Source of the DNA: Brachybacterium avium
GTDB lineage: Bacteria > Actinomycetota > Actinomycetes > Actinomycetales > Dermabacteraceae
Direction of reading: 5' to 3'
Length of the DNA: 64,000 nt
NCBI RefSeq assembly: GCF_002216795.1
Contig: NZ_CP022316.1
Span: 1,364,001 to 1,428,000, forward strand
The notes beneath the pieces are model-generated. The model searched no databases. It was not told the origin of the DNA and saw only the letters and a list, made by a program, of their open reading frames with translations. The position numbers and the translations under genes were made by a program. Within the stretch, counting starts at the first letter, position 1. Every line of letters starts with the position of its first letter. Below, one piece after another: positions 42,901-49,814 of this stretch.

Positions 42901-44465
42901 GACTCGGAGTCCAGCAGACCCTCACTCCCATTCGAGACGTCAGCTGCAGGACTTCCATCCACGGTGAGTCCCGAGTTCGTCGTCGCCTGTTCATTGATCG
43001 TCAGCGAAATGACCGAGCTCGTCACAGTCTGGAGGGTGGGAGCGAGCGAGGTGATGACAGGATCGACAGCAGCTCCGAAGATGTCTGCCACCGGCCTGGT
43101 CAGGCCGTCGATCGCGCCGTCGCCGACAGTCTGCAGTGCACCGACCACTGCCGATGTGACTGGGCTGAGCAATGAGTTGAGCAGCTGATTGAGCGCGCCG
43201 TCCGGATTCAGGAGACTGATCGCCACTACCGGGTCGCCATCCGTGGTCCCGAGGAACTGACCCAGCGTGCCGGAGACTCGCACCTCCGCCGGAACGGCGA
43301 CCGCACCCAGGAGTTTCACCTTTGCCGCCACAACTGCGGTGACATCAGCGCTGTTGATCGCCTCGGTGACGCCGGTGGTGACGGTCTCGAGCACGTCGTC
43401 CACAGCATCCGCGACGAGGCCGTCGGCCGCAGTCACGCACTCGAGGAATTCGGCGGAGAGCACCTGCGTGTTCGGGGCCAGACTGCTCAGGTCACTGCCG
43501 GGCTCGTTGCAGGCGACGACCTGATCGAGGTTGATGATGACCTCGCCGGTCGAGAGATCCAGGGTGACCCCGTTCTCATTCGCGATAGGCCCCTCGAGCA
43601 GGCTCGCGCTCAGACCCTCAAGGGCCGTATCCAAACCGTCGACATTGACTTCCGTGCCATCGAAAGAGATCGACCCGAGGAGGACGTTGATCTCCGGCAA
43701 CCCCGCGAAGGCTTCGCCGAGCACACCATCAGGACCCCCGATCCCCTTGGCCGCGACGCCGACTCCGGTCACGGTCTCGTCCAGCGCCGCAGAGAGGTCG
43801 CTGACGAGAGGCGATTTGACGACCAGATTCCCATCGACGATGACGTAGTCAGTAGAGACCTCCGCGCCCTCGATGTCGGCGCGGGATGCAGCAGCACCCA
43901 CCTCGAGCTGAAGATCATCGATAACACCGCTGGTGACCGGCGTCAGGCCCGCCTGGTCGAACAGGGTGGTCAAATCGACGGTGGCACTGCCGTAGTCACC
44001 ACCGTTGGTCGGGTCGATGGCAATCGCCCCGTCTTGGCCGACCGCGCCTGCTGCAGCGGTCGCGGTCGAGGGCTGGCCAGCTTCAGCGAAACCGGTGACG
44101 GCGCCGACCTGACCGATCTCCAGGAGGCCCCCGGAGTCAGTTTCACTGATCAGCGGGAGTGAGACTCCCCCGCCGAGGTCGAGGGACACCAGGCCGTTCA
44201 GGGCCTCGGCGTTGAGTGAGCCCGTGTCGGGGCCGACGTCGCTGGGGAATCCGGCGCGGCTGGTACCGACGTCCGCGACGTCGAGCCCGAGCGCATCGGT
44301 ACTGATGACCTGCCCGAGTGCTTCGGACTGATCCGACTCGGCCGCAAGCGCGGAGGGTAACCCTAGGAAGGTAAGGCTCGCCGTTGCGACCGACGCGATG
44401 ACACCCTTTACCAGGGGTGACCGACGCCGACTCAGCAAGGGCGGTGGTGTCTGCAGACGTTCCAC
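39915..44465 (-). CDS. Giant wall-anchored adhesin with tetrapeptide repeats (choice-of-anchor G family)
   Basis: From GTG at 44465 (GGAG 5 bases upstream) the product is 1516 residues; the frame continues upstream to another GTG at 44549. A signal peptide ends ALAAES (about residue 42). Residues about 45-560 resemble choice-of-anchor G proteins (GVVSL-type beta segments, VACNEP...LECVTAADG Cys pair). Two Ig-like domains follow at about 565-750 (VDPGTVIDGGTTSVTGSGYP), then about 93 NTxx tetrapeptides (751-1122), an intervening domain, about 21 more tetrapeptides (1237-1323) and a third Ig-like domain. A Gly/Ser/Asn-rich linker, LAHTG (40008-40022), a membrane helix and RRSRS end it. It is probably a surface adhesin or matrix protein. 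Confidence 0.87.
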   Translation of the reverse strand: MERLQTPPPLLSRRRSPLVKGVIASVATASLTFLGLPSALAAESDQSEALGQVISTDALGLDVADVGTSRAGFPSDVGPDTGSLNAEALNGLVSLDLGGGVSLPLISETDSGGLLEIGQVGAVTGFAEAGQPSTATAAAGAVGQDGAIAIDPTNGGDYGSATVDLTTLFDQAGLTPVTSGVIDDLQLEVGAAASRADIEGAEVSTDYVIVDGNLVVKSPLVSDLSAALDETVTGVGVAAKGIGGPDGVLGEAFAGLPEINVLLGSISFDGTEVNVDGLDTALEGLSASLLEGPIANENGVTLDLSTGEVIINLDQVVACNEPGSDLSSLAPNTQVLSAEFLECVTAADGLVADAVDDVLETVTTGVTEAINSADVTAVVAAKVKLLGAVAVPAEVRVSGTLGQFLGTTDGDPVVAISLLNPDGALNQLLNSLLSPVTSAVVGALQTVGDGAIDGLTRPVADIFGAAVDPVITSLAPTLQTVTSSVISLTINEQATTNSGLTVDGSPAADVSNGSEGLLDSESVTGSFTVSALTLGVLPGILTEGDAINVSLASSTVRAAVLAPVIEVDPGTVIDGGTTSVTGSGYPALTDIVVQLQDAAGDPVGDPVTVATDGDGAFTTDLTVPAETPAGDFQVVGTATTPAAESNSAPLAVVNEAATLSAAPASVNDGGTTTVTGADYPAATDVVIQLQDPEGTPVGEPMTVTTDETGAFTAELTVPVGTPAGDFQVVGTAVTDESATAPLAVTNDGTADNTADNTDVNTAENTDVNTADNAAENTGDNTEVNTDVNTAENTEVNTEVNAADNTGDNTEVNTDVNTADNAADNTEVNTEVNAADNTDVNTDVNTADNAAENTGDNTEVNTDVNTAENTEVNTGDNTEVNAADNTGVNTDVNTADNAAENTGDNTEVNTDVNTAENTEVNTGDNTEVNTEVNAADNTDVNTDVNTADNAADNTEVNTEVNAADNTDVNTDVNTADNAAENTGDNTEVNTDVNTAENTEVNTSDNTEVNTEVNAADNTGVNTDVNTADNAAENTGDNTEVNTDVNTAENTEVNTSDNTEVNTEVNAADNTGVNTDVNTADNAAENTGDNTEVNSEVNTADNTDVNSTENTADNTGDNTADNTAGAEIHLTPARAVQGVDDVLVLGTGYTADGTAEAYLKAVDGGVLAADGPFERGLVSTFAAIAVPGESIGTVDVDANGEITFRVNSSELDLGDYVVTVIDDEDPTLGDSESFTVVTDSAADNTADNTGENTAVNTADNVDDNAAENTADNTEVNTADNTAANTEVNTTDNVADNSEVNTAENTADNADVNTEVNTADNTADNAVEDPTVSVDPATVEDGATTTVTGEGYPADSEVTVQLVDPAGNPVGDPVIVTTDADGAFTADVTVPGGSAAGDYTVEAAAETGETATADLAVTNGADGNGDNGADNASDNAGDNTSDNGAVNPGGNTGGGSTGGNGSAGNGSGGSSNGGSSNSGPGAGNLAHTGAAGTAAMVGLAALLLIGGAAGVLHSRRSRS
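40495..40756 (-). repeat. 12-bp coding repeat block B (about 21 tetrapeptides)
   Basis: The minus strand encodes tandem N-T/A-x-D/E/V units such as NTAD, NTEV and NTDV. It lies inside the giant gene, between a beta domain and the last Ig-like domain. Units here are more diverged than in block A. Confidence 0.85.
41100..42215 (-). repeat. 12-bp coding repeat block A with 156-bp higher-order units
   Basis: About 93 tandem 12-bp units encode NTxx tetrapeptides. They are grouped into larger copies: the segment beginning GCCGCGTTGTCGGCC starts at 41221, 41377 and 41533, a spacing of exactly 156 bp (13 units), with near-identical sequence. Later copies are spaced by other multiples of 12. This implies recent expansion by unequal exchange. 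Confidence 0.9.
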
Positions 44466-45361
44466 ATTCGCTCCATCGTCAAGAGGGGGTGGGGGAGAGT
44501 CCGCGTGCGGCCGCACTGGAGGAAGGCCTACACGGTGGACGTGTGCCACAGAAGTGACCTCTTCACCCTTTCAGTCAACCCTTCAGAAAGGAATGAAACT
44601 CCTGCTGGACCGCCGGGTCGTTGTCGGATAGTTACCATCGGTCTCAAATTCGTCTCGGCGACAACGAAATGACTTATGAGTAACTTGCTGGTCTCTCAAA
44701 ACTCTGGTATTGGCCAACCTTCTGCATTCCTACTTGCGGAGCGACCTCACTTCGGAAGTAATTCGCAAAACGTATGAAGCGACAATTTTGGACATATGGC
44801 ACCTGCGTTTGCGCACCGAACGACGCGCAGGCCGGCAGAGTCGCGAGCGTGGCCGCACGGGGCCCCGTGCCTCGATGCGGGCACCATCGGGACTGGCCGC
44901 AGCGATACACGGAGCTGCGGGGTTCCCGCCATGGGGACCGCCACGAGAGGTCGAGCTCCGCCGGGGAGCTGGCCACCATGGACTGCATAGCGCCCTACTG
45001 GGCTTCGGGCAGTCCCGGCCAGAAGGGGCGATAGGCGCGATTCCCGGCAGTGTATTAGCCCAAGGTGCAAGCCGGTCGCACACAATGGTCGACGCCGAAG
45101 ATTTGGGGTCAGACCCGGCAAACAGCGCAGCCTTCACACTCATTCTTGCGCGACATGAAGGACATTATCGAATCGGACATATCTGCGCATATCGAACATT
45201 CCGTCCGTCTTCCCATGGGATGCCGACGGATCTCGGAGCCGACCCGGCTCTCGACTTCTTGCGCCCGCCCGCTCGTCAGCCGGCAGTGCGTCGAGCTGCA
45301 GCCCTCGCCGGGCTCGTGACGACCATCGTGATGCTCCCCTCTGCTCATCGGAGCTGAGCGC
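44466..45361. other. Gene-poor stretch upstream of the giant gene
   Basis: These 896 bases hold the upstream region of the giant gene and an unusually A+T-rich segment (about 44580-44790) that probably includes its promoter. From 44800 to 45350 several overlapping open frames exist on both strands, the longest about 215 codons on the plus strand, but none has a ribosome-binding site, recognisable motif or consistent composition. Inverted CCTTTC/GAAAGG lies near 44568-44593. Confidence 0.5.
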
Positions 45362-45919
45362 TCACGTCAGATTGCGGCACTTCCCGCCGATGCCGGCGAC
45401 GAGCCCGGCGTTACTCGCCACTGAGGCGGATTTCGATACCCAACCCCCGACATCGTCGGGCGCGACGACGAGGGCAAGCTCCAGCTCCGCGCCGAGGCCG
45501 AGGAGCCCTCCCAGAAGATTCGCCGGCACATCAGTGCGATAGGTTCCATCGCTCTGCCGCACCGTGTTCCCGGTGAGGCTGAACCCGGTCAACGGGGCGA
45601 GCACCGACCCCAGACCGCGCGTGGAGGCCTGGACCTCGACGTCACTGAGCGCGTACCCCGAGGGCAGCCTCCAATAGATGCGCACTCGGGCACCGAGGCC
45701 GAGCAGGCCCGGCTTGAATTCGCACGCCCGTGTCAAGGTCGGGGCCGGGATCACATCGGCGATGAACGTGGCCGTCACCTTCTCCTGATCGGTCCAGTCT
45801 GCGAGCGTCCCGGTGGCGCCGATGCCGAGAAGAAGGCCAGCGGCGAGCGCAAGACGCAGACGGATCCACCAGCGCCTTGCCGATGCCTCGCTTTGTGCGG
45901 ACATTCCGCGCCGTCTCAT
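45362..45919 (-). CDS. TasA/camelysin-like protein with SipW-type signal peptide
   Basis: The product is 185 residues. The ATG at 45919 has GAGGTGATC 2 to 10 bases upstream, a near-perfect anti-16S match, which decides the start. The signal WWIRLRLALAAGLLLGIGATG is followed by TLADWTDQEKVTATFIA, the SipW-cognate motif. The mature part includes CEFKPGLLGLGARVRIYWRLPSG, VLAPLTGFSLTGN and VGGWVSKSASVASNAGLVAGIGGKCRNL. It is separated from the rest of locus 2 by a 477-base gap with a kinase remnant, so it is probably transcribed on its own. Confidence 0.78.
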   Translation of the reverse strand: MRRRGMSAQSEASARRWWIRLRLALAAGLLLGIGATGTLADWTDQEKVTATFIADVIPAPTLTRACEFKPGLLGLGARVRIYWRLPSGYALSDVEVQASTRGLGSVLAPLTGFSLTGNTVRQSDGTYRTDVPANLLGGLLGLGAELELALVVAPDDVGGWVSKSASVASNAGLVAGIGGKCRNLT

Positions 45920-46396
45920 CTGATCACCTCTGCGGCGCGGTCGCATCGGACGGGACAGCACCCGCGACCAGGCCCGAACCCTGCAATATCAGACATGGTG
46001 GCCTCTCGGGATCGTCAGAGACGCCAAGTTGGCGTCGATCCCATCGTTCGCCGTGCGTCGCCTTCTTCCCCTCAGAGTAGTGCCGCGGTTCTGACCAGGA
46101 TGTCCATGATGCGAATGCCAGGCCTGGCCGCGATGTGACTGCGCATCCCTGCGGGACGCCACCCGCGCCAGAGTGATCGCCCCGCCGGCGGGGCTGCCTG
46201 AAGCAGCTGTACTGCGCGGGCGATGGACCTCGTCGCGGTCGCTGTGCTGCGCGATGGCCTGCGCGACAGCTCCACCGCCGTATCACTGCTGGTGAGGTTC
46301 CCCGCGGTGCGGCTCGCGGCCTGCCTGCGCCCGGCACCCTCACGCAGGCTCCGGGCGAGGTCGCTGTCGGGCGCTCTGTTCGAGCGCTGGCAACGC
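45920..46396. other. Gap with a kinase remnant and a palindrome
   Basis: This 477-base interval between two minus-strand TasA-like genes contains the histidine kinase remnant (46223-46333, plus strand) and a 16-bp perfect palindrome GCCCCGCCGGCGGGGC at 46179-46194, a possible terminator element. I see no intact gene. Confidence 0.6.
46223..46333 (+). pseudogene. Remnant of a histidine kinase membrane region
   Basis: The translation MDLVAVAVLRDGLRDSSTAV followed by SLLVRFPAVRLAACLRP aligns without gaps to the second histidine kinase at LDILSVALMRDMLRDSSIAV and SLLVLLPVLWLAARARL (about 20 of 37 identical). The similarity ends abruptly on both sides, and no kinase or ATPase domain follows. It is a fragment of a paralogous kinase gene. 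Confidence 0.7.
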
Positions 46397-46840
46397 TCAG
46401 GGGCAGCGCATGCCGACCAGGGGCGCCGCCTCCAGGATCATCGTTCGGGTGGGGCCGGTCCACTGCTCGATCACGGGCTGGACCGTGAGCGTCACGTCAT
46501 CGAAGTTCAATGCCGGCCTGCGGTAGGTGAAGGTCGTCGCCGCCTGGGTGGTGGTCTCGGTCTTTCCCGCTCTCCGCACCGTGACCTGGTAGCTCACCAC
46601 GCCGCCTGGGGTTCCCGTGGGCCGCGCCCAGTTCACGGTCGCTGCGGACCACACACCGGCCGTGCAGACGAAGTTCTGCACACCACCGAGCTGCAGCGCG
46701 GTGAAGGTGCCGCTCCCAGCCTTGCCATCCGTCCACATCGCCTCGGAATCCGTTCCGCTCGCGAATGCGGCCGTGAGCATCAAGGCAGCGATGCACACCA
46801 TCGCCACACGTGTGCGCAAGGCGCGAGACCAGGCGCTCAT
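46397..46840 (-). CDS. Small TasA-like protein with SipW-type signal peptide
   Basis: The product is 147 residues. The ATG at 46840 overlaps the stop of the SipW-fusion gene (ATGA) and has AAGGAG 8 bases upstream. The signal VAMVCIAALMLTAAFASGT leads to SEAMWTDGKAGSGTFTALQL, matching SipW substrates (x-W-T-D). The mature part begins NFVCTAGVWSAATVNWARPTGTPGGVVSYQVTVRRAG, a fibronectin III-like strand order, and ends with a Cys (VGMRCP) that may pair with the first. Last gene of locus 2. Confidence 0.8.
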   Translation of the reverse strand: MSAWSRALRTRVAMVCIAALMLTAAFASGTDSEAMWTDGKAGSGTFTALQLGGVQNFVCTAGVWSAATVNWARPTGTPGGVVSYQVTVRRAGKTETTTQAATTFTYRRPALNFDDVTLTVQPVIEQWTGPTRTMILEAAPLVGMRCP

Positions 46841-48207
46841 CGGCACGCTCCTTCACTCCGCGGACGCCGTAGCGCGATGCCGAGCGCCACGGCCAGCAGC
46901 CCTGTGGCCAGCAGAGGCAAGGCGCCGGAGACACCCGTGCGGGCGAGCCCGCCCCCCTCCGGCGCGTCCCCACTGACCGATGGCTCCTCCCCCGGCGTCT
47001 CACCGCCTGGTGGCTCGTTGCCCGGGCTATCACCGCCTGGCGGGTCGTCCCCCGAAGTGATCTCTTCCCCGGCGCCGGCGGCGTGGATGAGCACGTCGCC
47101 CTCGGCACCGCTGGTCGCGCTGCCCTGCGTCTCGGCGAGGACCGCCTCGACACGGAGCCAGCGCACTTCGTCACTGGGCATCGTGGTGAGGTGAAGGGTG
47201 TCGCCTGCCTCGGCGATGCGGTCCAGACCCTCTGCGGCCAAGAGTTCGACGGCGCCGGAGGGGCAACGGTCCCCGGTCCACCGTTCAGAGCACCCCTGCA
47301 CAGAGACCAGGAGGCCGTCTTCCAGGCTCGCCAGCTCACCGCGGCCGGTGATCCCCAGTCGGATCTCCCCGGGCACCGGCGCCTCCGCCCAGACGCCGAC
47401 GTCCCAGATCACGGGCTGACCGGGGGCGAGGTTCTGCATCTGTGCGGGATCGCCGACAGTCTGGAGGCGCAGATGCTCGCCGGCGATGAGCGTCGTCTCC
47501 GCGTGGCCGGTGCCGGGGGCCATGAGCATCACGGCGACGATGAGAGGGAGGGCAAGGACGCGGAGAGCCGGGCCTCCCCGGGGTGGCGCGTCGGTACCGG
47601 ACACCGCATCCGAGTCTCCGGAGCCCTCGATCTCGGGGTGATCGCGGCCGGAGTCATCGCCTCCGTGCTGGTCTTCCTCGGGGTCGCGTGGCCAGAAGGC
47701 CCAGATCACCAGGGTGGTGGCGCCGAGGGTGAGAGCGCCGAGGACATACGGGTTTCCGAACCACTGGATGACGCGGGCGGCGCCGGGCACGGAGAACATC
47801 ACCCGGCGCACCTCGGTGGCCGTGTAGGGCTCAGGGTCGTTGACATCGTTCGCATCGCCCCGCATCTCGAAGGTGATCGAGCCGGAGGCGTCATCGGTAT
47901 CGGTGATCTCCACGACGCGGTGGGTCACCGGCAGGATGCCCTCGCCTCGGTCGACGGTGACCACGTCCCCCTCCGCCATTTCCGTCGCGGGGACTTCACG
48001 CACGAGAGCGATGGATCCGGCGGTGATGGTGGGGCTCATGGAGCCGGTGCGGAACATGATGATCGAGATGTTGAAGGCCCAGCCCATGAGCACCAGCAGG
48101 ATGCAGGCCGTGCCGGCGAGCGCCAGGACGCTCAGCAGGTGATCGCCCAGCGCGGCCAGAGTCCTGCCGCGGCGCGGGATTCTCGCTGCTGTGCCCATGG
48201 TTCTCAT
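46837..48207 (-). CDS. sipW: SipW-type signal peptidase fused to a LARTG wall-anchored ectodomain
   Basis: The product is 456 residues; the ATG at 48207 overlaps the upstream stop (ATGA). Residues 1-175 are a complete SipW-type peptidase: membrane helix, Ser56 in FRTGSMSPTITAGS, His96 in LPVTHRVVE, Asp118 in MRGDANDVNDPEPY, then a second helix (YVLGALTLGATTLVIWAFW). After an acidic linker a third hydrophobic segment (ALRVLALPLIVAVMLMAPGTGHA) looks like an internal signal peptide. A beta-rich domain of about 150 residues with two Cys, a Gly-Glu-Pro stalk and LARTG (about 420-424), a helix and basic tail follow. In locus 1 the equivalent parts are two separate genes. Confidence 0.88.
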   Translation of the reverse strand: MRTMGTAARIPRRGRTLAALGDHLLSVLALAGTACILLVLMGWAFNISIIMFRTGSMSPTITAGSIALVREVPATEMAEGDVVTVDRGEGILPVTHRVVEITDTDDASGSITFEMRGDANDVNDPEPYTATEVRRVMFSVPGAARVIQWFGNPYVLGALTLGATTLVIWAFWPRDPEEDQHGGDDSGRDHPEIEGSGDSDAVSGTDAPPRGGPALRVLALPLIVAVMLMAPGTGHAETTLIAGEHLRLQTVGDPAQMQNLAPGQPVIWDVGVWAEAPVPGEIRLGITGRGELASLEDGLLVSVQGCSERWTGDRCPSGAVELLAAEGLDRIAEAGDTLHLTTMPSDEVRWLRVEAVLAETQGSATSGAEGDVLIHAAGAGEEITSGDDPPGGDSPGNEPPGGETPGEEPSVSGDAPEGGGLARTGVSGALPLLATGLLAVALGIALRRPRSEGACR

Positions 48208-48872
48208 CCGGGGGTGACGGAGGTGGCGTCCCAGGTCCAGGTGTATCCGGCCCGGGTGCCCTGTGCCGTGTTGGGAGCATTGGTGCGCAAACGCACCGCG
48301 AAGCAGTACTGCAGGGTGCTGCTCTGCGCCGGCTCCAGGTGCTGGGTGCTCGGTGAGGTCACGCCTTTGGCCATCGGCTGCCAGCTGGAGGAGCTGCCGA
48401 AGGCGTAGGTCGCCGAAGCGGTGAACGCACCTGCATCACAGGTGGGCGGGGTGCCGCCCGCAGCCGGTCGGACCACCGTGCGGTACTCCAGAGAATCGGC
48501 GATCACGCCGCTGCCGGTGGTGCGGCCGGTGCCGGTGAGCGTGAGGTTGCCCGCGACGGTGGTATCCGGCGTCGTGCGCAGACGCACCGGGGCATAGGTG
48601 ATCGCGCCCGGGTACATGGCTCCGGTAGTGAAAGTCATCTGCCCCGTGGAAGCCCAGCTGCCGTTGATGTTCGCCTCCAGTAAGAACGCGCCAGCCTGGA
48701 ACTCTCCGGTACCCGCCTCGGTATCGGTCCAGGCCGCCATGGTCGCCGATGCGCCGAACCCGAAGACCAGCCCGCCGGCGAGCAGAGCACGGATCTGCTT
48801 CCAGCGCCGGCGCCTCGGTGTCGAGACGCTGTTCGGCGCTCGGTCCTGCGCGGCCGAGTGCCAGCGGATCAC
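48204..48872 (-). CDS. TasA-like protein with SipW-type signal peptide
   Basis: The product is 222 residues from GTG at 48872, which overlaps the upstream stop (GTGA); there is no separate ribosome-binding site, so translation is coupled. The signal KQIRALLAGGLVFGFGASATMAAWTDTEAGTGEFQAG is nearly the same as that of the gene before it. The mature part has ITYAPVRLRTTPDTTVAGNLTLTGTG and two Cys (PTCDAG, LQYCFAV). It is the second gene of locus 2 and probably a paralogous subunit. Confidence 0.85.
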   Translation of the reverse strand: MIRWHSAAQDRAPNSVSTPRRRRWKQIRALLAGGLVFGFGASATMAAWTDTEAGTGEFQAGAFLLEANINGSWASTGQMTFTTGAMYPGAITYAPVRLRTTPDTTVAGNLTLTGTGRTTGSGVIADSLEYRTVVRPAAGGTPPTCDAGAFTASATYAFGSSSSWQPMAKGVTSPSTQHLEPAQSSTLQYCFAVRLRTNAPNTAQGTRAGYTWTWDATSVTPG

Positions 48873-49492
48873 TCGGCGGAGGTGGCCGTGAACTCCCAGG
48901 TGGCAGTGCCGGCCCCACCCTGAACAAGGCCCTCCGCCGCCGTCACCTCGAAGCAGAGCACCACCGGCGCACCTGCAGCGGCATCAGCTCCGGCCTCAAG
49001 GGTGAAGCCGGTGGCTCCGGTGATATCGCTCAGGGCGGTGCCAGCCGGGACGATCTGGGTGCCGGTGGCTCCCTCGACGCAGTCCCCAACAGCACCGACC
49101 TCGGTGATCTCGTAGCTGAGGAACTCCGCGTTGGCGCCCGCCCCGACCGCATTCGTCAGCTCGACGGTCGCGCCGTAGGTGGTCTCGGCGTCGGTGCGCA
49201 GCACGAAGGGTGCGGCGACGGTATCGCCGGGGCTGAGATTCTCTGCGGCAGGCAGCTCGAAAGCGAGGGTCGCAGCCCCGCCCTCGGATGCGTGGTCGGT
49301 GAAGTCACCCTCGTCACCGGTGGTGCTGCCCTGAATGTTGAAGGAGCCGGCCCCGAACGTGCCGGTGGCCCATTCCTCGTCGGTCCAGGCAGCGAGCGTG
49401 ACGGCGGCACCGACGCCCAGCACGAGCCCGCCTGCGAGGATCGCGCGGACCTTGCGACTCTTGGTGGTCGGAGTGGTGGTGGTCGTGTTCAT
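48869..49492 (-). CDS. TasA-like protein, first gene of SipW locus 2
   Basis: The product is 207 residues; the ATG at 49492 has GGGGAG 8 bases upstream. The N-terminus is a Thr run, then KSRKVRAILAGGLVLGVGAAVTLAAWTDEEWATGTFGAGSFNIQGS, a clear SipW-cognate signal. The mature domain (LSPGDTVAAPFVLRTDAETTYGATVELTN; two Cys in GDCVEG and VLCFEV) is shared with the next gene. As the first gene of the operon, with the strongest ribosome-binding site, it is likely the main exported subunit of this locus. Confidence 0.87.
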   Translation of the reverse strand: MNTTTTTPTTKSRKVRAILAGGLVLGVGAAVTLAAWTDEEWATGTFGAGSFNIQGSTTGDEGDFTDHASEGGAATLAFELPAAENLSPGDTVAAPFVLRTDAETTYGATVELTNAVGAGANAEFLSYEITEVGAVGDCVEGATGTQIVPAGTALSDITGATGFTLEAGADAAAGAPVVLCFEVTAAEGLVQGGAGTATWEFTATSAE

Positions 49493-49814
49493 GCGGGTGC
49501 TCCCCTTTTCCCTTCGATGTGATGCGTCCCCTGTTCCCATGCTAATCAGAGAAAACTCCCAGCGCACGGGCAGGAATCAACCCGTCTTAATTGCCCGGAT
49601 ATCGTGGGGAAGCGCAATTTGTCGTTTTCTTGGCGGCCTGCCGTCCATGCTCGAACACGTCCGCGGCGGCGGCCGAGGGCCAGTGCACAGGACAGCCCGC
49701 TGTGGCCGGCCGTTCCCTCGGCTCGCGCCGGGATCGCGGCGAAGCAGGGCTGCAAAGGAAGTGTTCACGGGGTACGAGCCCGCAGCGTCGCCGCGAGGTG
49801 GCGGAGTGCGGGGC
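49493..49814. other. Gene-free stretch with locus 2 promoter region
   Basis: The 322 bases lie between the DUF6270 stop and SipW locus 2, both on the minus strand. It includes an A+T-richer segment near 49540-49630, probably the promoter and leader of the locus, and the paired stems described at 49566-49597. No credible open frame is seen. Confidence 0.5.
49566..49597 (-). promoter_or_regulatory. Candidate leader structure with two exclusive stems
   Basis: ACGGG (49566-49570) can pair with CCCGT (49581-49585), or CGGGCA (49567-49572) with TGCCCG (49592-49597), but not both. It lies 74 bases upstream of the first TasA-like gene of locus 2. Confidence 0.25.

Noticed and set aside
41085..43175. 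Long plus-strand open frames (696 and 431 codons) across the adhesin repeats
   Set aside because: They are antisense readings of the 12-bp repeat, giving monotonous VLSAVFTSV or RVHVGV runs. The minus-strand frame has signal peptide, Ig-like domains and LAHTG.
44710..45357. Plus-strand open frame of 215 codons
   Set aside because: No ribosome-binding site, no motif, and uneven composition.
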